Positions 8,333-16,306 of a stretch of 64,000 bases of DNA are shown piece after piece. The notes beneath the pieces were generated by a model, which was not told where the DNA came from, ran no database searches, and was given only the letters and a program-made list of their open reading frames with translations. The DNA is from Bacteroidales bacterium. Its GTDB lineage: Bacteria; Bacteroidota; Bacteroidia; Bacteroidales; F082. The stretch's first letter is position 1. Each line of letters begins with the position of its first letter. The translations under genes were made by a program, and so were the position numbers. Location of the stretch: contig JAEEQP010000009.1 in NCBI GenBank assembly GCA_016285355.1, positions 1-64,000 on the forward strand, written 5' to 3'.

Positions 8333-8869
8333 ATGGCATCTTCCGAGTCATACGGAGCCGACAATAGCAATAAGGAAATAACTCATGCCGAATTCAACGC
8401 ATTGGTACTTCGGCATAAGGCTTTGATTTGGCATATCTGTTCCAGTTATAGACTGGGAAGTGCTTGGAGAATAGAAGATTGTGTTCAAGAGGTGATTATT
8501 AACCTATGGCGTAGTTTTAGTGGTTTCGAAGGGCGTTGCTCGGAAAAAACCTGGGTGTGGCGAGTGGCGACGAACACCATGCTGATGCTGCGACGCAAAG
8601 ATGTCAGAAGCCCGCAAACGGAGTCCATCGAGTTGCAAACAGTGGAAAAACGGGGTGACGATTCTAGCAACGACAACTACCAGCAACTACATCAACTCAT
8701 TGATGCCCTGCCCGAAGAAAGTGCAATGATCATCCGCGCCTTCCTTGATGGCTTTTCCTACAAGGAGATTGCCGAAATGACTCATTGTTCTGTGGGTGCT
8801 GTGGCTATGCGCATCGCTCGACTCAAGTTGAGACTAAAAAAAATGTACGAAAAAGAGAATCATTTATGA
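8333..8869 (+). CDS. ECF-type RNA polymerase sigma factor
   Basis: A 178-residue sigma-70 family protein of group 4. Region 2 is around residues 20-90, with the -10 recognition part WRIEDCVQEVIINLWRSF and the segment FEGRCSEKTWVWRVATN. Region 4 (about 115-170) holds PEESAMIIRAFLDGFSYKEI and the helix-turn-helix ending VGAVAMRIARLKLRLKK. It recruits RNA polymerase to a dedicated promoter set. Its stop overlaps the start of the next gene in ATGA, implying translational coupling to a membrane protein that is probably its regulator. Confidence 0.93.
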   Translation: MASSESYGADNSNKEITHAEFNALVLRHKALIWHICSSYRLGSAWRIEDCVQEVIINLWRSFSGFEGRCSEKTWVWRVATNTMLMLRRKDVRSPQTESIELQTVEKRGDDSSNDNYQQLHQLIDALPEESAMIIRAFLDGFSYKEIAEMTHCSVGAVAMRIARLKLRLKKMYEKENHL

Positions 8870-9273
8870 GTATGAAAAACGACATAAAAGCAATGAACTC
8901 AAGGACTCAACGTGACGACTTCAAAACCCAATGGCAAAGATGCCAACAATGGGAGGAACAGAACGCAAAGTCAGTACCTGATGACCAGACTTTCTTATCT
9001 TGGGCGGAAAAGGCGCAACAAAGCCCCGCTGGTTTAGAGTGGAGACCCGACACAATTGCCTTACACCATCACAGACGCTGGATGCCCTACACTGTCGCCG
9101 CCAGCATCATCATCGCAATGAGCCTCATCGGACTGTCCCGTCATGGCCGAACCGACAACCCACTTCCTACGGCTCAAGAAGTAACCGTGGAAAGCCAAAC
9201 TATCCACTTTATCTGCAACAACGGCTGCTCTGCGCAGGACATCATGCTCTTGGCCAATAAAGTCATTAAATAG
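8866..9273 (+). CDS. Single-pass membrane protein, putative anti-sigma factor
   Basis: A 135-residue protein starting MSMKNDIKAMNSRTQ. The ATG at 8866 overlaps the sigma stop by four bases (ATGA) and was chosen over an in-frame ATG at 8785 inside the sigma gene. The cytoplasmic half (1-72) is charged; a transmembrane segment covers about residues 73-91 (MPYTVAASIIIAMSLIGL); the rest is periplasmic and has two cysteines (FICNNGCSAQD). Gene position and topology fit an anti-sigma factor, although no ASD motif was recognised and the function is inferred from context. Confidence 0.7.
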   Translation: MSMKNDIKAMNSRTQRDDFKTQWQRCQQWEEQNAKSVPDDQTFLSWAEKAQQSPAGLEWRPDTIALHHHRRWMPYTVAASIIIAMSLIGLSRHGRTDNPLPTAQEVTVESQTIHFICNNGCSAQDIMLLANKVIK

Positions 9274-9288
9274 CAAAACACAAATACA

Positions 9289-10092
9289 ATGAAAAACCTC
9301 GTCCCATATCTCGCCTTAATCCTTGCCTTATGGCTGCCAGCCTGCAAAGGGAGGATCACATCCCCCGAGGCGACACCCTGCGAAAAGGCCGCGATGGAAT
9401 TGTACTGTAAGTACGCCGATAACGCCAATCTTACCGTGGCCTTTCTCGGCGACTTATCTGTCAACGGAAAATGCATCGATGCCTTGATGCTGCAAGCCGA
9501 TAATGAAACGGAGTGGGAAACACTGAAACGAGATTTTGGCTTTTTGTCTTGCGACACGGCTGTCTTAAATGGCTTCTCTGAGGATAAACCTGTCATGATG
9601 GGTGTCGGCATCGAAGCTGAATTTTTGGATGAGGCTATTCTCGACACTTTGACTGACATCAGTCACATACCCGATGAAGACATTGACAGATTCACCCTCA
9701 TCGTTGCCGATAAGATCCGAGAAATCATGAACAGTTTCCAAGCTCCTGATTCCTTGTTGCCTGATATGGCCATCGTCATCGGAGAGGGGGAGATAGAACA
9801 TGAAGCCAATGACCATACCTACGATGACTACATCATGACCGTCTCACGCTCAGTGGTTATAGGGATGATTAATGAAAAACTCCATAAAAAAACGTCCTCG
9901 GATTCCGGCATTCAACAGCAAATAAACTGGAACGACAGCATCATGGAAGATGCCCAAACGCATGGACACATCGGCTACATCACTGCTGCTGACAACGAAA
10001 ACCGTGCCTTATGGCTGTTCTTCTATGACGACCAAGCCGAATGTAACACCATCATCACTCATATCAGTGAAGACATTATCATTAATAAATAA
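9289..10092 (+). CDS. Lipoprotein of unknown function
   Basis: A 267-residue protein with a lipoprotein signal peptide; the lipobox is LPAC with C19 predicted to be lipidated. The mature part is acidic, has scattered cysteines (PCEKAAM, LYCKYA, GKCID, LSCDT) and no family that could be recognised. It is the third gene of the sigma operon, 15 bp after the putative anti-sigma factor and 20 bp before a secreted thioredoxin-like protein, so it probably belongs to the same cell-envelope response. Confidence 0.7.
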   Translation: MKNLVPYLALILALWLPACKGRITSPEATPCEKAAMELYCKYADNANLTVAFLGDLSVNGKCIDALMLQADNETEWETLKRDFGFLSCDTAVLNGFSEDKPVMMGVGIEAEFLDEAILDTLTDISHIPDEDIDRFTLIVADKIREIMNSFQAPDSLLPDMAIVIGEGEIEHEANDHTYDDYIMTVSRSVVIGMINEKLHKKTSSDSGIQQQINWNDSIMEDAQTHGHIGYITAADNENRALWLFFYDDQAECNTIITHISEDIIINK

Positions 10093-10112
10093 TAGTATAA
10101 AAAAATTTCATC

Positions 10113-11189
10113 ATGAAAAAACTCTTTATTTTCTTAACGTTCTTGATTTTTGGCACAGGTCTTTATGCACAACAGACCAGCCTCACTGAAGCCGTGGATT
10201 TTACCGTCACTGACTGCCATGGGCAAACCTACAACCTTTTTGAAATCCTTGACCGTGGTCAAGCTGTTTTTATCGATTTCTTTTTCTTTACATGTGGTCA
10301 ATGTCAGGTGATCTCTCCCTACATCACAGGCTCTTATACCCAGATGGGTTGCAATATGCATGATGTGTTTTATATCGAGATTTCATACACCGATAGTGAT
10401 GCGGTCTGTCAGCAGTGGGCTAATCAATACGGTGTCGAGTTTCCAACGGTTGGAAAAGATGGTGGCGGCAACGAGGTATTCGACCTTTATGGCATCATGG
10501 GATGTCCCACGCTCGTCCTCATCATGCCTGACCGCAGCATTCCCATCCAAGGACTGCTTGATCTCTATCCCTTCTCGGCGCAAGATGTGGTCAATGCCAT
10601 GCGGCAAAATGGCCTTCAGCCCCATGACTGCACAGGCACGCTGACCGTCAATCCGCAAACCTTGCATATCTACAACGATGGTGAGACATACGAGCCTGGC
10701 AAGCTGACCATTTCCAACATGACAGAAGAGGATGTGACTGTCAACGCGATCACTGCTGACCCTATCTTTGCCTTACAATGCTTGTATGAGGGACAGGATG
10801 TCACCGCAGGCATGACGGTCGCGGCTGGACAAACTGTCACCGTTGATGTTTATGTTGACGTACCTGTGAAAGAGACATTTGAGGGAAAAGTGTATGTCAG
10901 CACCTCAGCAGGCAACTTCGAGGTCAATATTATTTATGAGATGACCGTTGGGATTGATGAAAATAGTTCAACGTTGACATTATTCCCCAATCCCGCCAAT
11001 GAAAGTGTTACTCTTCAAGGCAACCATCTTGGTGTTGTAAGTATGTATAACGTCTTGGGTCAAAAGGTCGAAACCTTCTTCACCGACGGATCGCAAGTGG
11101 TCATCCCGACTGCCAAGTATCAAGAAGGCATCTATTTCATCAGGACAAGCAATGGCTTGACGCAACGTTTGGTGATTACGCACGAATAA
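10113..11189 (+). CDS. Secreted thioredoxin-like protein with T9SS sorting domain
   Basis: A 358-residue exported protein. A signal peptide (about residues 1-20, ending GLYAQ) is followed by a TlpA/AhpC-like thioredoxin domain with active site C61-G-Q-C64 and the cis-proline segment MGCPTLV. An immunoglobulin-like beta domain (about 170-275) comes next. The C-terminus is a type A T9SS sorting domain (LFPNPANESVTLQG, then MYNVLGQKVE and the terminal GIYFIRTSNGLTQRLVI). It is probably carried across the outer membrane and anchored on the surface, where it could act on disulfides. It is the last gene of the sigma operon. Confidence 0.88.
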   Translation: MKKLFIFLTFLIFGTGLYAQQTSLTEAVDFTVTDCHGQTYNLFEILDRGQAVFIDFFFFTCGQCQVISPYITGSYTQMGCNMHDVFYIEISYTDSDAVCQQWANQYGVEFPTVGKDGGGNEVFDLYGIMGCPTLVLIMPDRSIPIQGLLDLYPFSAQDVVNAMRQNGLQPHDCTGTLTVNPQTLHIYNDGETYEPGKLTISNMTEEDVTVNAITADPIFALQCLYEGQDVTAGMTVAAGQTVTVDVYVDVPVKETFEGKVYVSTSAGNFEVNIIYEMTVGIDENSSTLTLFPNPANESVTLQGNHLGVVSMYNVLGQKVETFFTDGSQVVIPTAKYQEGIYFIRTSNGLTQRLVITHE

Positions 11190-11262
11190 GAAAGCTGACC
11201 ATACCTGTTTTCGAGCCGATAATAGGGGAGGAACAAATCTTGCCGGTATTAAATAAATTAAC

Positions 11263-11289
11263 ATCTGTGTAATCTGTGAAATCTGTGTG
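11263..11289. repeat. Degenerate 10-bp repeat ATCTGTGTAA/ATCTGTGAAA
   Basis: Three tandem units of ATCTGTG followed by two or three bases, in the 145-bp spacer between converging genes (11190-11334). Nothing else was recognised in that spacer. Similar short-period spacers occur elsewhere in the window. Confidence 0.6.
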
Positions 11290-11334
11290 ACATAAGAGAA
11301 TTTTGATAATCCTGAGCGAAAATCATATTTAGTG

Positions 11335-12171
11335 TCACCGCTGTTTCCTTCGAAACTCCATCATCGATTGTCCCGTGGCGTTGCGGAAGAAACGGCAGAG
11401 GTAGGAAACGTTGTCGTAGTTCATCTGGGCAGCGATTTCCTCTACGGTGAGGTCGGTTTCAGCAAGGTAGCGCTTGAGTTCATAGATGACCGTGTCGTTG
11501 ATGAGGGCTTTGGTGGAGGTCTTCATCAGGCGGTGGCAAACCTTGTTCAGATAGTCGGGACTGAGGCATAGTTCGGAAGCATAGAACTTCACGCTGCGTT
11601 CATGGTGGATATGCTGGTCCAAAAGCGCGTTGAGGCGGTCGGGGATGCTCCAAACGGCCGATTTCTCATCGTGAACCTCGGGCGGAAAAAGCTGGGCAAT
11701 CCGTTGCTCAATGGCGATGAAGAGGTTGTGCAGTTCGCTGTAAACCATCTGTTGGCAGATTTCACCGTCGAAAGTTCGAACAATCCATTCCATCCGTCCA
11801 AACCATTCTTCTGCAAGCCGTTGCGCCGGTTTCTCGATGGTGAAAGCTGGATGCCGATAAAGGAAATCCCAAAACACAGGCGAGTTGAAGTTGACGGTGA
11901 AATCGGCAATGGCTGGGTCGCTCATTTCGACGAAACGACAAGAAAAACGCGACGAAGTGCGTTCGATGGTGAATCGCGAAAAAGCGAAAAGCGGCACCAA
12001 AGTCCCTCGACGGATGGCCACGGGCCGAAAATGCGAGCTACCGAGGGCGCAACCCTCCGTACACAACAAAAGCGTACAACCCTTAGCGGGAACCACCATG
12101 TGGAGCAATCCACTGAAATCGGTCATGCCGCAAACTGTCGGCGATGTGTTATTTGGACTGAAAAATGACAT
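11335..12171 (-). CDS. AraC family transcriptional regulator
   Basis: A 278-residue protein with a C-terminal AraC DNA-binding domain of two helix-turn-helix units (about residues 185-275): VKFYASELCLSPDYLNKVCH for the first and TVEEIAAQMNYDNVSYLCRF for the second, ending FFRNATGQSMMEFRR. The N-terminal 170 residues form a cupin-like sensing region with no recognised ligand. Members of this type usually activate a nearby operon. The adjacent genes converge or belong to a variable island, so the target is not evident. Confidence 0.92.
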   Translation of the reverse strand: MSFFSPNNTSPTVCGMTDFSGLLHMVVPAKGCTLLLCTEGCALGSSHFRPVAIRRGTLVPLFAFSRFTIERTSSRFSCRFVEMSDPAIADFTVNFNSPVFWDFLYRHPAFTIEKPAQRLAEEWFGRMEWIVRTFDGEICQQMVYSELHNLFIAIEQRIAQLFPPEVHDEKSAVWSIPDRLNALLDQHIHHERSVKFYASELCLSPDYLNKVCHRLMKTSTKALINDTVIYELKRYLAETDLTVEEIAAQMNYDNVSYLCRFFRNATGQSMMEFRRKQR

Positions 12172-12278
12172 ATCAAATGCAAAAATAGGTTATTTTTACT
12201 AAAAACAACTCATTACATTTTTCTGTGAAAAATTTTTCATTTTGTTGGTTACATCCTTCTCCGACCAGAAAACGTCTA

Positions 12279-12584
12279 TCAAATTATCTCCGTCACAACC
12301 CCCAACTTCAAGGCTTCCTCAGCCGTAAGAAACCAATCCTTATGATTCTGAATTACATCGTTAAGCTGAGCATCTGTAATCTTGGTTTTTTCCTTGATGA
12401 TTCTAAAAAGCATGTCATTGATACGAGAGGCTTCGGCCACCGTGTCTTCCATTTCTCTCAATGAGCCAATGGAAATTCCTTGTACCTGATGAATCATGAA
12501 GGTTGTATTGCGGTAGGCTTTGCGAACTTTAGAGCCAAGCGCAACCACAATGCCCATCGACATGATTTTGCCTGTGCATATCAT
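12279..12584 (-). pseudogene. ClpP-like protease, C-terminal remnant
   Basis: This reverse-strand stretch encodes 101 residues matching the C-terminal half of ClpP: the nucleophile region ICTGKIMSMG, the catalytic histidine in MIHQVQG, and the end FLTAEEALKLGVVTEII. The N-terminal half, including the SPGG oxyanion segment, is missing. The reading frame runs upstream through GGRLIEM to the stop codon of the phosphoesterase gene at 12609, so the gene was cut at that junction. It is probably non-functional, although an ATG with an AGGAGG sequence about 13 nt upstream could still be translated. Confidence 0.8.
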
Positions 12585-12608
12585 TTCTATTAGTCTTCCT
12601 CCTATGAC

Positions 12609-13190
12609 TCAAATCTTCAGCATTTCATAACGGCCATACTTACCTCCGGCCGCATTTGAAAACCGCACCCTCCGAAACACTTCTTGGGTTTTTACAGTGT
12701 GGTGAAGATGCCCGAAAAGATGGCATTTCGGCCTTACATCCATCACGCGCTTGAAAAGAGTATAGTCGCCATAATTGATGCCGTCCTGTTCATCGAGAAT
12801 GCCCAATGGAGGCTGATGAGTAAGCAACACATCGGTGTCGTCAGGAATGCGGCCAAACAACTCTGGCAAGTTCCCGTCAAGGTCATCGTGTAAAAACATG
12901 GGAACTCCATAGAACTTAATGCCATCAATGGTGATGCCGTCATTGCAGAGATAATGCATATTGTCTGGCAAGCCTTCAATGTTGGCACCATACAAGCAAT
13001 CATCGTGATTGCCTGCAATGAAGATCTTGTGTTTGTAAGGCAAGCTGCAAAACCATTCGATGAAGTCCTTTACTTCCTCTTCAGTGCCATCTTCGGTGAT
13101 GTCGCCTGTATGCACGATTACATCGGCTTCAGGCAAGTCTTTCAATTGATGATGCTTGCCGTGAGTATCAGAGATATGTAGGATTTTCAT
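12609..13190 (-). CDS. Calcineurin-like metallophosphoesterase
   Basis: A 193-residue protein with all motifs of the binuclear metallophosphatase fold: D8-x-H10 in HISDTHG, GD in HTGDITEDG, the GNHDD motif, and the C-terminal GHLHH. The compact size fits the YfcE/MJ0936-like group that hydrolyses phosphodiesters. Its ATG overlaps the stop of the upstream metallo-beta-lactamase gene in ATGA, so the two are translationally coupled and probably act together on nucleic acid or nucleotides. The substrate is unknown. Confidence 0.9.
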   Translation of the reverse strand: MKILHISDTHGKHHQLKDLPEADVIVHTGDITEDGTEEEVKDFIEWFCSLPYKHKIFIAGNHDDCLYGANIEGLPDNMHYLCNDGITIDGIKFYGVPMFLHDDLDGNLPELFGRIPDDTDVLLTHQPPLGILDEQDGINYGDYTLFKRVMDVRPKCHLFGHLHHTVKTQEVFRRVRFSNAAGGKYGRYEMLKI

Positions 13191-14494
13191 GTATATTCCT
13201 TTGTGTTGAATAACTCTATTGGCGTTTCGTCAGTGGCATTGAGGACAGTATAACTTGGGAAAAGCGTTTTGTACTTTTCGGGCATTTCCGTGTGCATGGG
13301 AACGATGCATTTCGGCTGAACATGCTCTACAATCTTTTGAAGCGATGCCACATCAGCGTGACCACTGGTATGGATGTCAGGCAGTTTCTGCCTAAGCTCA
13401 GGTTTTTCCGCCAACCATTCCTTAAGACTGTTGATTTCAGGTTTATTCTGCTCCCAGTATTGCGCCCAGATTGAGTTGGTGAGACATACTTTCGTGTCGG
13501 CAAGATACTTTTTCAGGTCACCAAGCAGTTTCGGCCTAAACAATAGCACATATTTCGAAGGATTCGTAGCCAAATCAGCCAGATCCATCTTTTTCTCCTT
13601 TGAGTACGGTCCATAGATGATGGTTTTGTCTCGCTCCATCATCATTGTGGTCAGCCTATGGGGGTAGTAAATCATCAGGTTGGGATGGGTCTTTGCGGTG
13701 GGTATGGTCGGATGAACGCTATAGGCAAATTCCAACACGTAGGCCGTATAGGGGTCGATGCATAACGTGCGGCCTGTTCTGAGGCACGCCCTGTACAAAG
13801 CCACAAGTCTGTCAATGTTTTGCGAGGAGCACCAAACCAAGTGCGCGTTGTCCTGATAGGATGAAAAACGCTTAACAAATTCATTCTCAACGGCTCTTTC
13901 CGTCTTTTGCTTAACGTCCCTGCCCAAATTCGTGCCTTCCAAAAAGAGGTAATCCACATGCTGTGGAAGGTGTTTGTACAAAATGCCTTTCTTTCCGTGA
14001 AGCCTGATGTCGCCGCTGTAGAGCAGGGTTTGACCGCCCACCTCGAATAGAAAAGCACAAGCTCCGTATGCCGAATGGTCCACAACATACTGCGTGACAC
14101 GGAAATCTTTGAAAGTGATAACGCCGTTTTCAAAAGTGTGTATATCCAAACGTTGTGTAAGGTCTTCGCCGAAGATTCCTGACAATTCCATCAACATAGC
14201 AGTCTCATCCGAAGTAAAGACCTTTGTGCCAATGGGAGCTTCGCAGAGTAGCCCGTAATGGTCGCCGTGATAGTGGCTGAGGAAAATAGCGTCGCAGTTA
14301 CTGAGCCATTTTCGTGCATTTTCACGAATCTCTTTTTGAGTCTCAGGGTCTTGCTCATCATAATCCAGAGGTAAGCCGCAGTCGATAAGGATTCTTGCGT
14401 TGGGACTGACAAGTTCCACGCAGTTCCCACCGATTTGGTGGGAACCACGATGCATGATAAAGTTTACATTGTTTTGTTTGATTTCCATTTTCAT
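13187..14494 (-). CDS. RNase J/beta-CASP-like metallo-beta-lactamase nuclease
   Basis: A 435-residue MBL-fold protein. The metal-binding motif is H74-Y-H76-G-D78-H79, followed by DHSAYGA and SGDIR, and then a long insert that resembles a beta-CASP domain (about residues 190-370). The C-terminal HTSGHAD and a late VPMHTE histidine match the arrangement in RNase J and related exonucleases. A nucleolytic role is likely. It is in an operon with a phosphoesterase (4-bp overlap) inside a variable island. A standard housekeeping RNase J is larger (about 550 residues), so this is a divergent relative. Confidence 0.85.
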   Translation of the reverse strand: MKMEIKQNNVNFIMHRGSHQIGGNCVELVSPNARILIDCGLPLDYDEQDPETQKEIRENARKWLSNCDAIFLSHYHGDHYGLLCEAPIGTKVFTSDETAMLMELSGIFGEDLTQRLDIHTFENGVITFKDFRVTQYVVDHSAYGACAFLFEVGGQTLLYSGDIRLHGKKGILYKHLPQHVDYLFLEGTNLGRDVKQKTERAVENEFVKRFSSYQDNAHLVWCSSQNIDRLVALYRACLRTGRTLCIDPYTAYVLEFAYSVHPTIPTAKTHPNLMIYYPHRLTTMMMERDKTIIYGPYSKEKKMDLADLATNPSKYVLLFRPKLLGDLKKYLADTKVCLTNSIWAQYWEQNKPEINSLKEWLAEKPELRQKLPDIHTSGHADVASLQKIVEHVQPKCIVPMHTEMPEKYKTLFPSYTVLNATDETPIELFNTKEYT

Positions 14495-14538
14495 TATTCT
14501 AAAAAGTGTTGATAATCAGTAGTTTTGAACAAATTTTG

Positions 14539-15039
14539 CTAAAATGCGATTCGAGGATTCAAACAACCGTGAATGAACGGGCGCATGAAAGCAACGTGAT
14601 GGATTTCCTTCGTTTCCCATTCCAGATACAAATCAGGTATCTGTTTTGTGGCCCAACAAAAGGCCGTCAACGTTTCCGATCCAAACCTCTTTTCGTCGAT
14701 TGCCAGCCAACATTGCATCTTGATTTTTTCAGGGGATAAACCACCGCAAATATCACAATACCCGTAAAACTTATCTTTGTACCGGTTGCAAATTCGCGGC
14801 ATTAAAGCGGCCAAGGTGCCATTGATTTCTTCCTCCGTAAAAGGGTTTTCGGCTTCTTTTGGGAGTCGGTCGAACAACCAAACTTCAGCTGCGCTATAAA
14901 CAGCAGTTTTCATTTCGATGCTCATTCCACATTCGATTGCTCGAATATAAGCCTTGGTAAGCATCTTCAGTGCTTTGAAAGCTTCCATTTTTTCGCCTTC
15001 TTCGGCGTACTTCTCGAATAGTTTCTCTGTTTCTGTCAT
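14539..15039 (-). CDS. Protein of unknown function
   Basis: A 166-residue protein. The ATG at 15037-15039 (MTETEKLFEKYAEE) was preferred to a start 66 bases upstream that would overlap the preceding gene. It is mainly helical by appearance, has a cysteine pair in YGYCDICGGLSPEK and is rich in aromatic residues near the end. No family was recognised. It lies between a SLOG gene (43 bp) and the MBL nuclease gene (44 bp) on the same strand, so it is probably part of that cassette. Confidence 0.65.
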   Translation of the reverse strand: MTETEKLFEKYAEEGEKMEAFKALKMLTKAYIRAIECGMSIEMKTAVYSAAEVWLFDRLPKEAENPFTEEEINGTLAALMPRICNRYKDKFYGYCDICGGLSPEKIKMQCWLAIDEKRFGSETLTAFCWATKQIPDLYLEWETKEIHHVAFMRPFIHGCLNPRIAF

Positions 15040-15082
15040 AACTTGTATTTGATTAAAGGGGTGTCCAAGTCCCCGAAGGGAC

Positions 15083-15436
15083 TCAGACCTTGTAAATCCT
15101 GACAATTTTTTTCAATGCTTGGGCTTTTCGGATGGTGTCCCAAGTGCCTTTGCTCGATGCCGTGACAAAGGCGAGAATGATGTCAGAGTTTTCGACAATA
15201 GTCGTGTTTCGTTTCAGAGGAGCGCCGCGACCGTAGAGGCCATAATCAGGCTTGAATTCTTCCAGCGGGTAGCTGTGTTCCGAAGCGTATCGGGCGGTCA
15301 GCGTATCTGCGCCTTTGGCACCACCTGAAACAATCATTTCGACTTTGATCTTGGTTTTTTCGACAAATTTGTCGACGGTTTCGGTCAGCAGAGAGTAATC
15401 CAAGAACTCCCTGGAGCCAACGATTCCCAATCTCAT
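15083..15436 (-). CDS. DUF2493/SLOG family nucleotide-binding protein
   Basis: A 117-residue protein starting MRLGIVGSREF, the N-terminal strand and loop of the DUF2493 family, followed by IVSGGAKGADTLTARYA (about residues 36-52), the glycine-rich ligand loop of the SLOG (Rossmann-like, DprA/LOG-related) superfamily. A GRGAPLKRNTTIVENSD segment completes the fold. SLOG proteins bind nucleotides or nucleotide derivatives and occur in phages and defence loci. It is the first gene of a reverse-strand cassette with a nuclease and a phosphoesterase. Confidence 0.88.
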   Translation of the reverse strand: MRLGIVGSREFLDYSLLTETVDKFVEKTKIKVEMIVSGGAKGADTLTARYASEHSYPLEEFKPDYGLYGRGAPLKRNTTIVENSDIILAFVTASSKGTWDTIRKAQALKKIVRIYKV

Positions 15437-15596
15437 TTTTTCAATATTTTAAAGAGCAAAAGTTTTTTGATGCAAGATATTAATACGAAAAGCCTCCTCG
15501 CAACAAAATCAATTTGATTATAAATCGCTAAAAAACAGGAAAATAATAATGAAAAATTCATGTGCGTAATGCCGTGCGTAAATAGATTTTTTTTCT

Positions 15597-15604
15597 TATT
15601 TTTG
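15597..15604 (+). promoter_or_regulatory. Promoter -7 box before the integrase-like gene
   Basis: TATTTTTG matches the -7 consensus and ends 20 bp before the chosen ATG at 15625. The rest of the 15437-15618 spacer is AT-rich with no other recognised feature. Confidence 0.45.
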
Positions 15605-15624
15605 CGCCCAAAACACATGTGAAT

Positions 15625-16233
15625 ATGTCAGTAAGATTTACCTTAGAAAAGCGAACCAATAAGTTTGGCGAGTGCCCCATCAGGCTCTCTTGGAGTTTTG
15701 GTGGCCGCAGATATCAAACCACCATTGGCTATTCCATCATGGAAACGGATTGGGACGAGAAGAATAGTTTAGTGAAGCCTGAAATGAAAAACCAAAGTGG
15801 ACAATCAGCCGATGACATCAACTTCTATATCAAGCGCATCAGCCTTGTTGTAGCAAGCATTGAACAACATTTTGTTGGTAAAGAAAAGGCTTTAGACACT
15901 GATACGATGAAGCACGCCATCAGCGATGCCTTGTCTAAAGACATTGCCCGACCAGAGGATATTTTGGAACGCTGCTTGGAAGGCTGGAAAGCTCTGCCCG
16001 AGATAAAGACAAGGTATTATAAAGACCTGGCTGGGAGGTATTATAAGTTTCTGTGCGAAGCTAGAAACTTTTACATTTCTGTTGATAAATTTTACATTCT
16101 CCAAGAACTATTTGGCAGAGGAGAACGAGTTGCCGTACCTACGGACAAGTTTAAACCCCAAAAAGAAAGAAGAAGCATGTATCCCATTACATCATTCAAG
16201 GAAGTGAACTATGAGGAAGTGTATGGACAGTGA
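15625..16233 (+). CDS. Tyrosine integrase N-terminal (arm-binding and SAM-like) protein without catalytic domain
   Basis: A 202-residue protein. The start MSVRFTLEKRTNKFGECPIRL and the following beta-rich part match the arm-type DNA-binding domain of Bacteroidota tyrosine recombinases, and about residues 65-165 match the core-binding SAM-like domain. The R-H-R-Y catalytic domain is absent, and the frame ends normally at a TGA. It may be a truncated integrase from a lost mobile element, or a stand-alone DNA-binding protein. The ATG at 15625 was chosen over GTG at 15619. It marks the island as mobile in origin. Confidence 0.7.
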   Translation: MSVRFTLEKRTNKFGECPIRLSWSFGGRRYQTTIGYSIMETDWDEKNSLVKPEMKNQSGQSADDINFYIKRISLVVASIEQHFVGKEKALDTDTMKHAISDALSKDIARPEDILERCLEGWKALPEIKTRYYKDLAGRYYKFLCEARNFYISVDKFYILQELFGRGERVAVPTDKFKPQKERRSMYPITSFKEVNYEEVYGQ

Positions 16234-16306
16234 CCACTATCCTCTATACAAATGCTGAAAAAAAGCGGATGATTAGTCCGCCTATTTAATCCTCATTCTA
16301 TTGTTG

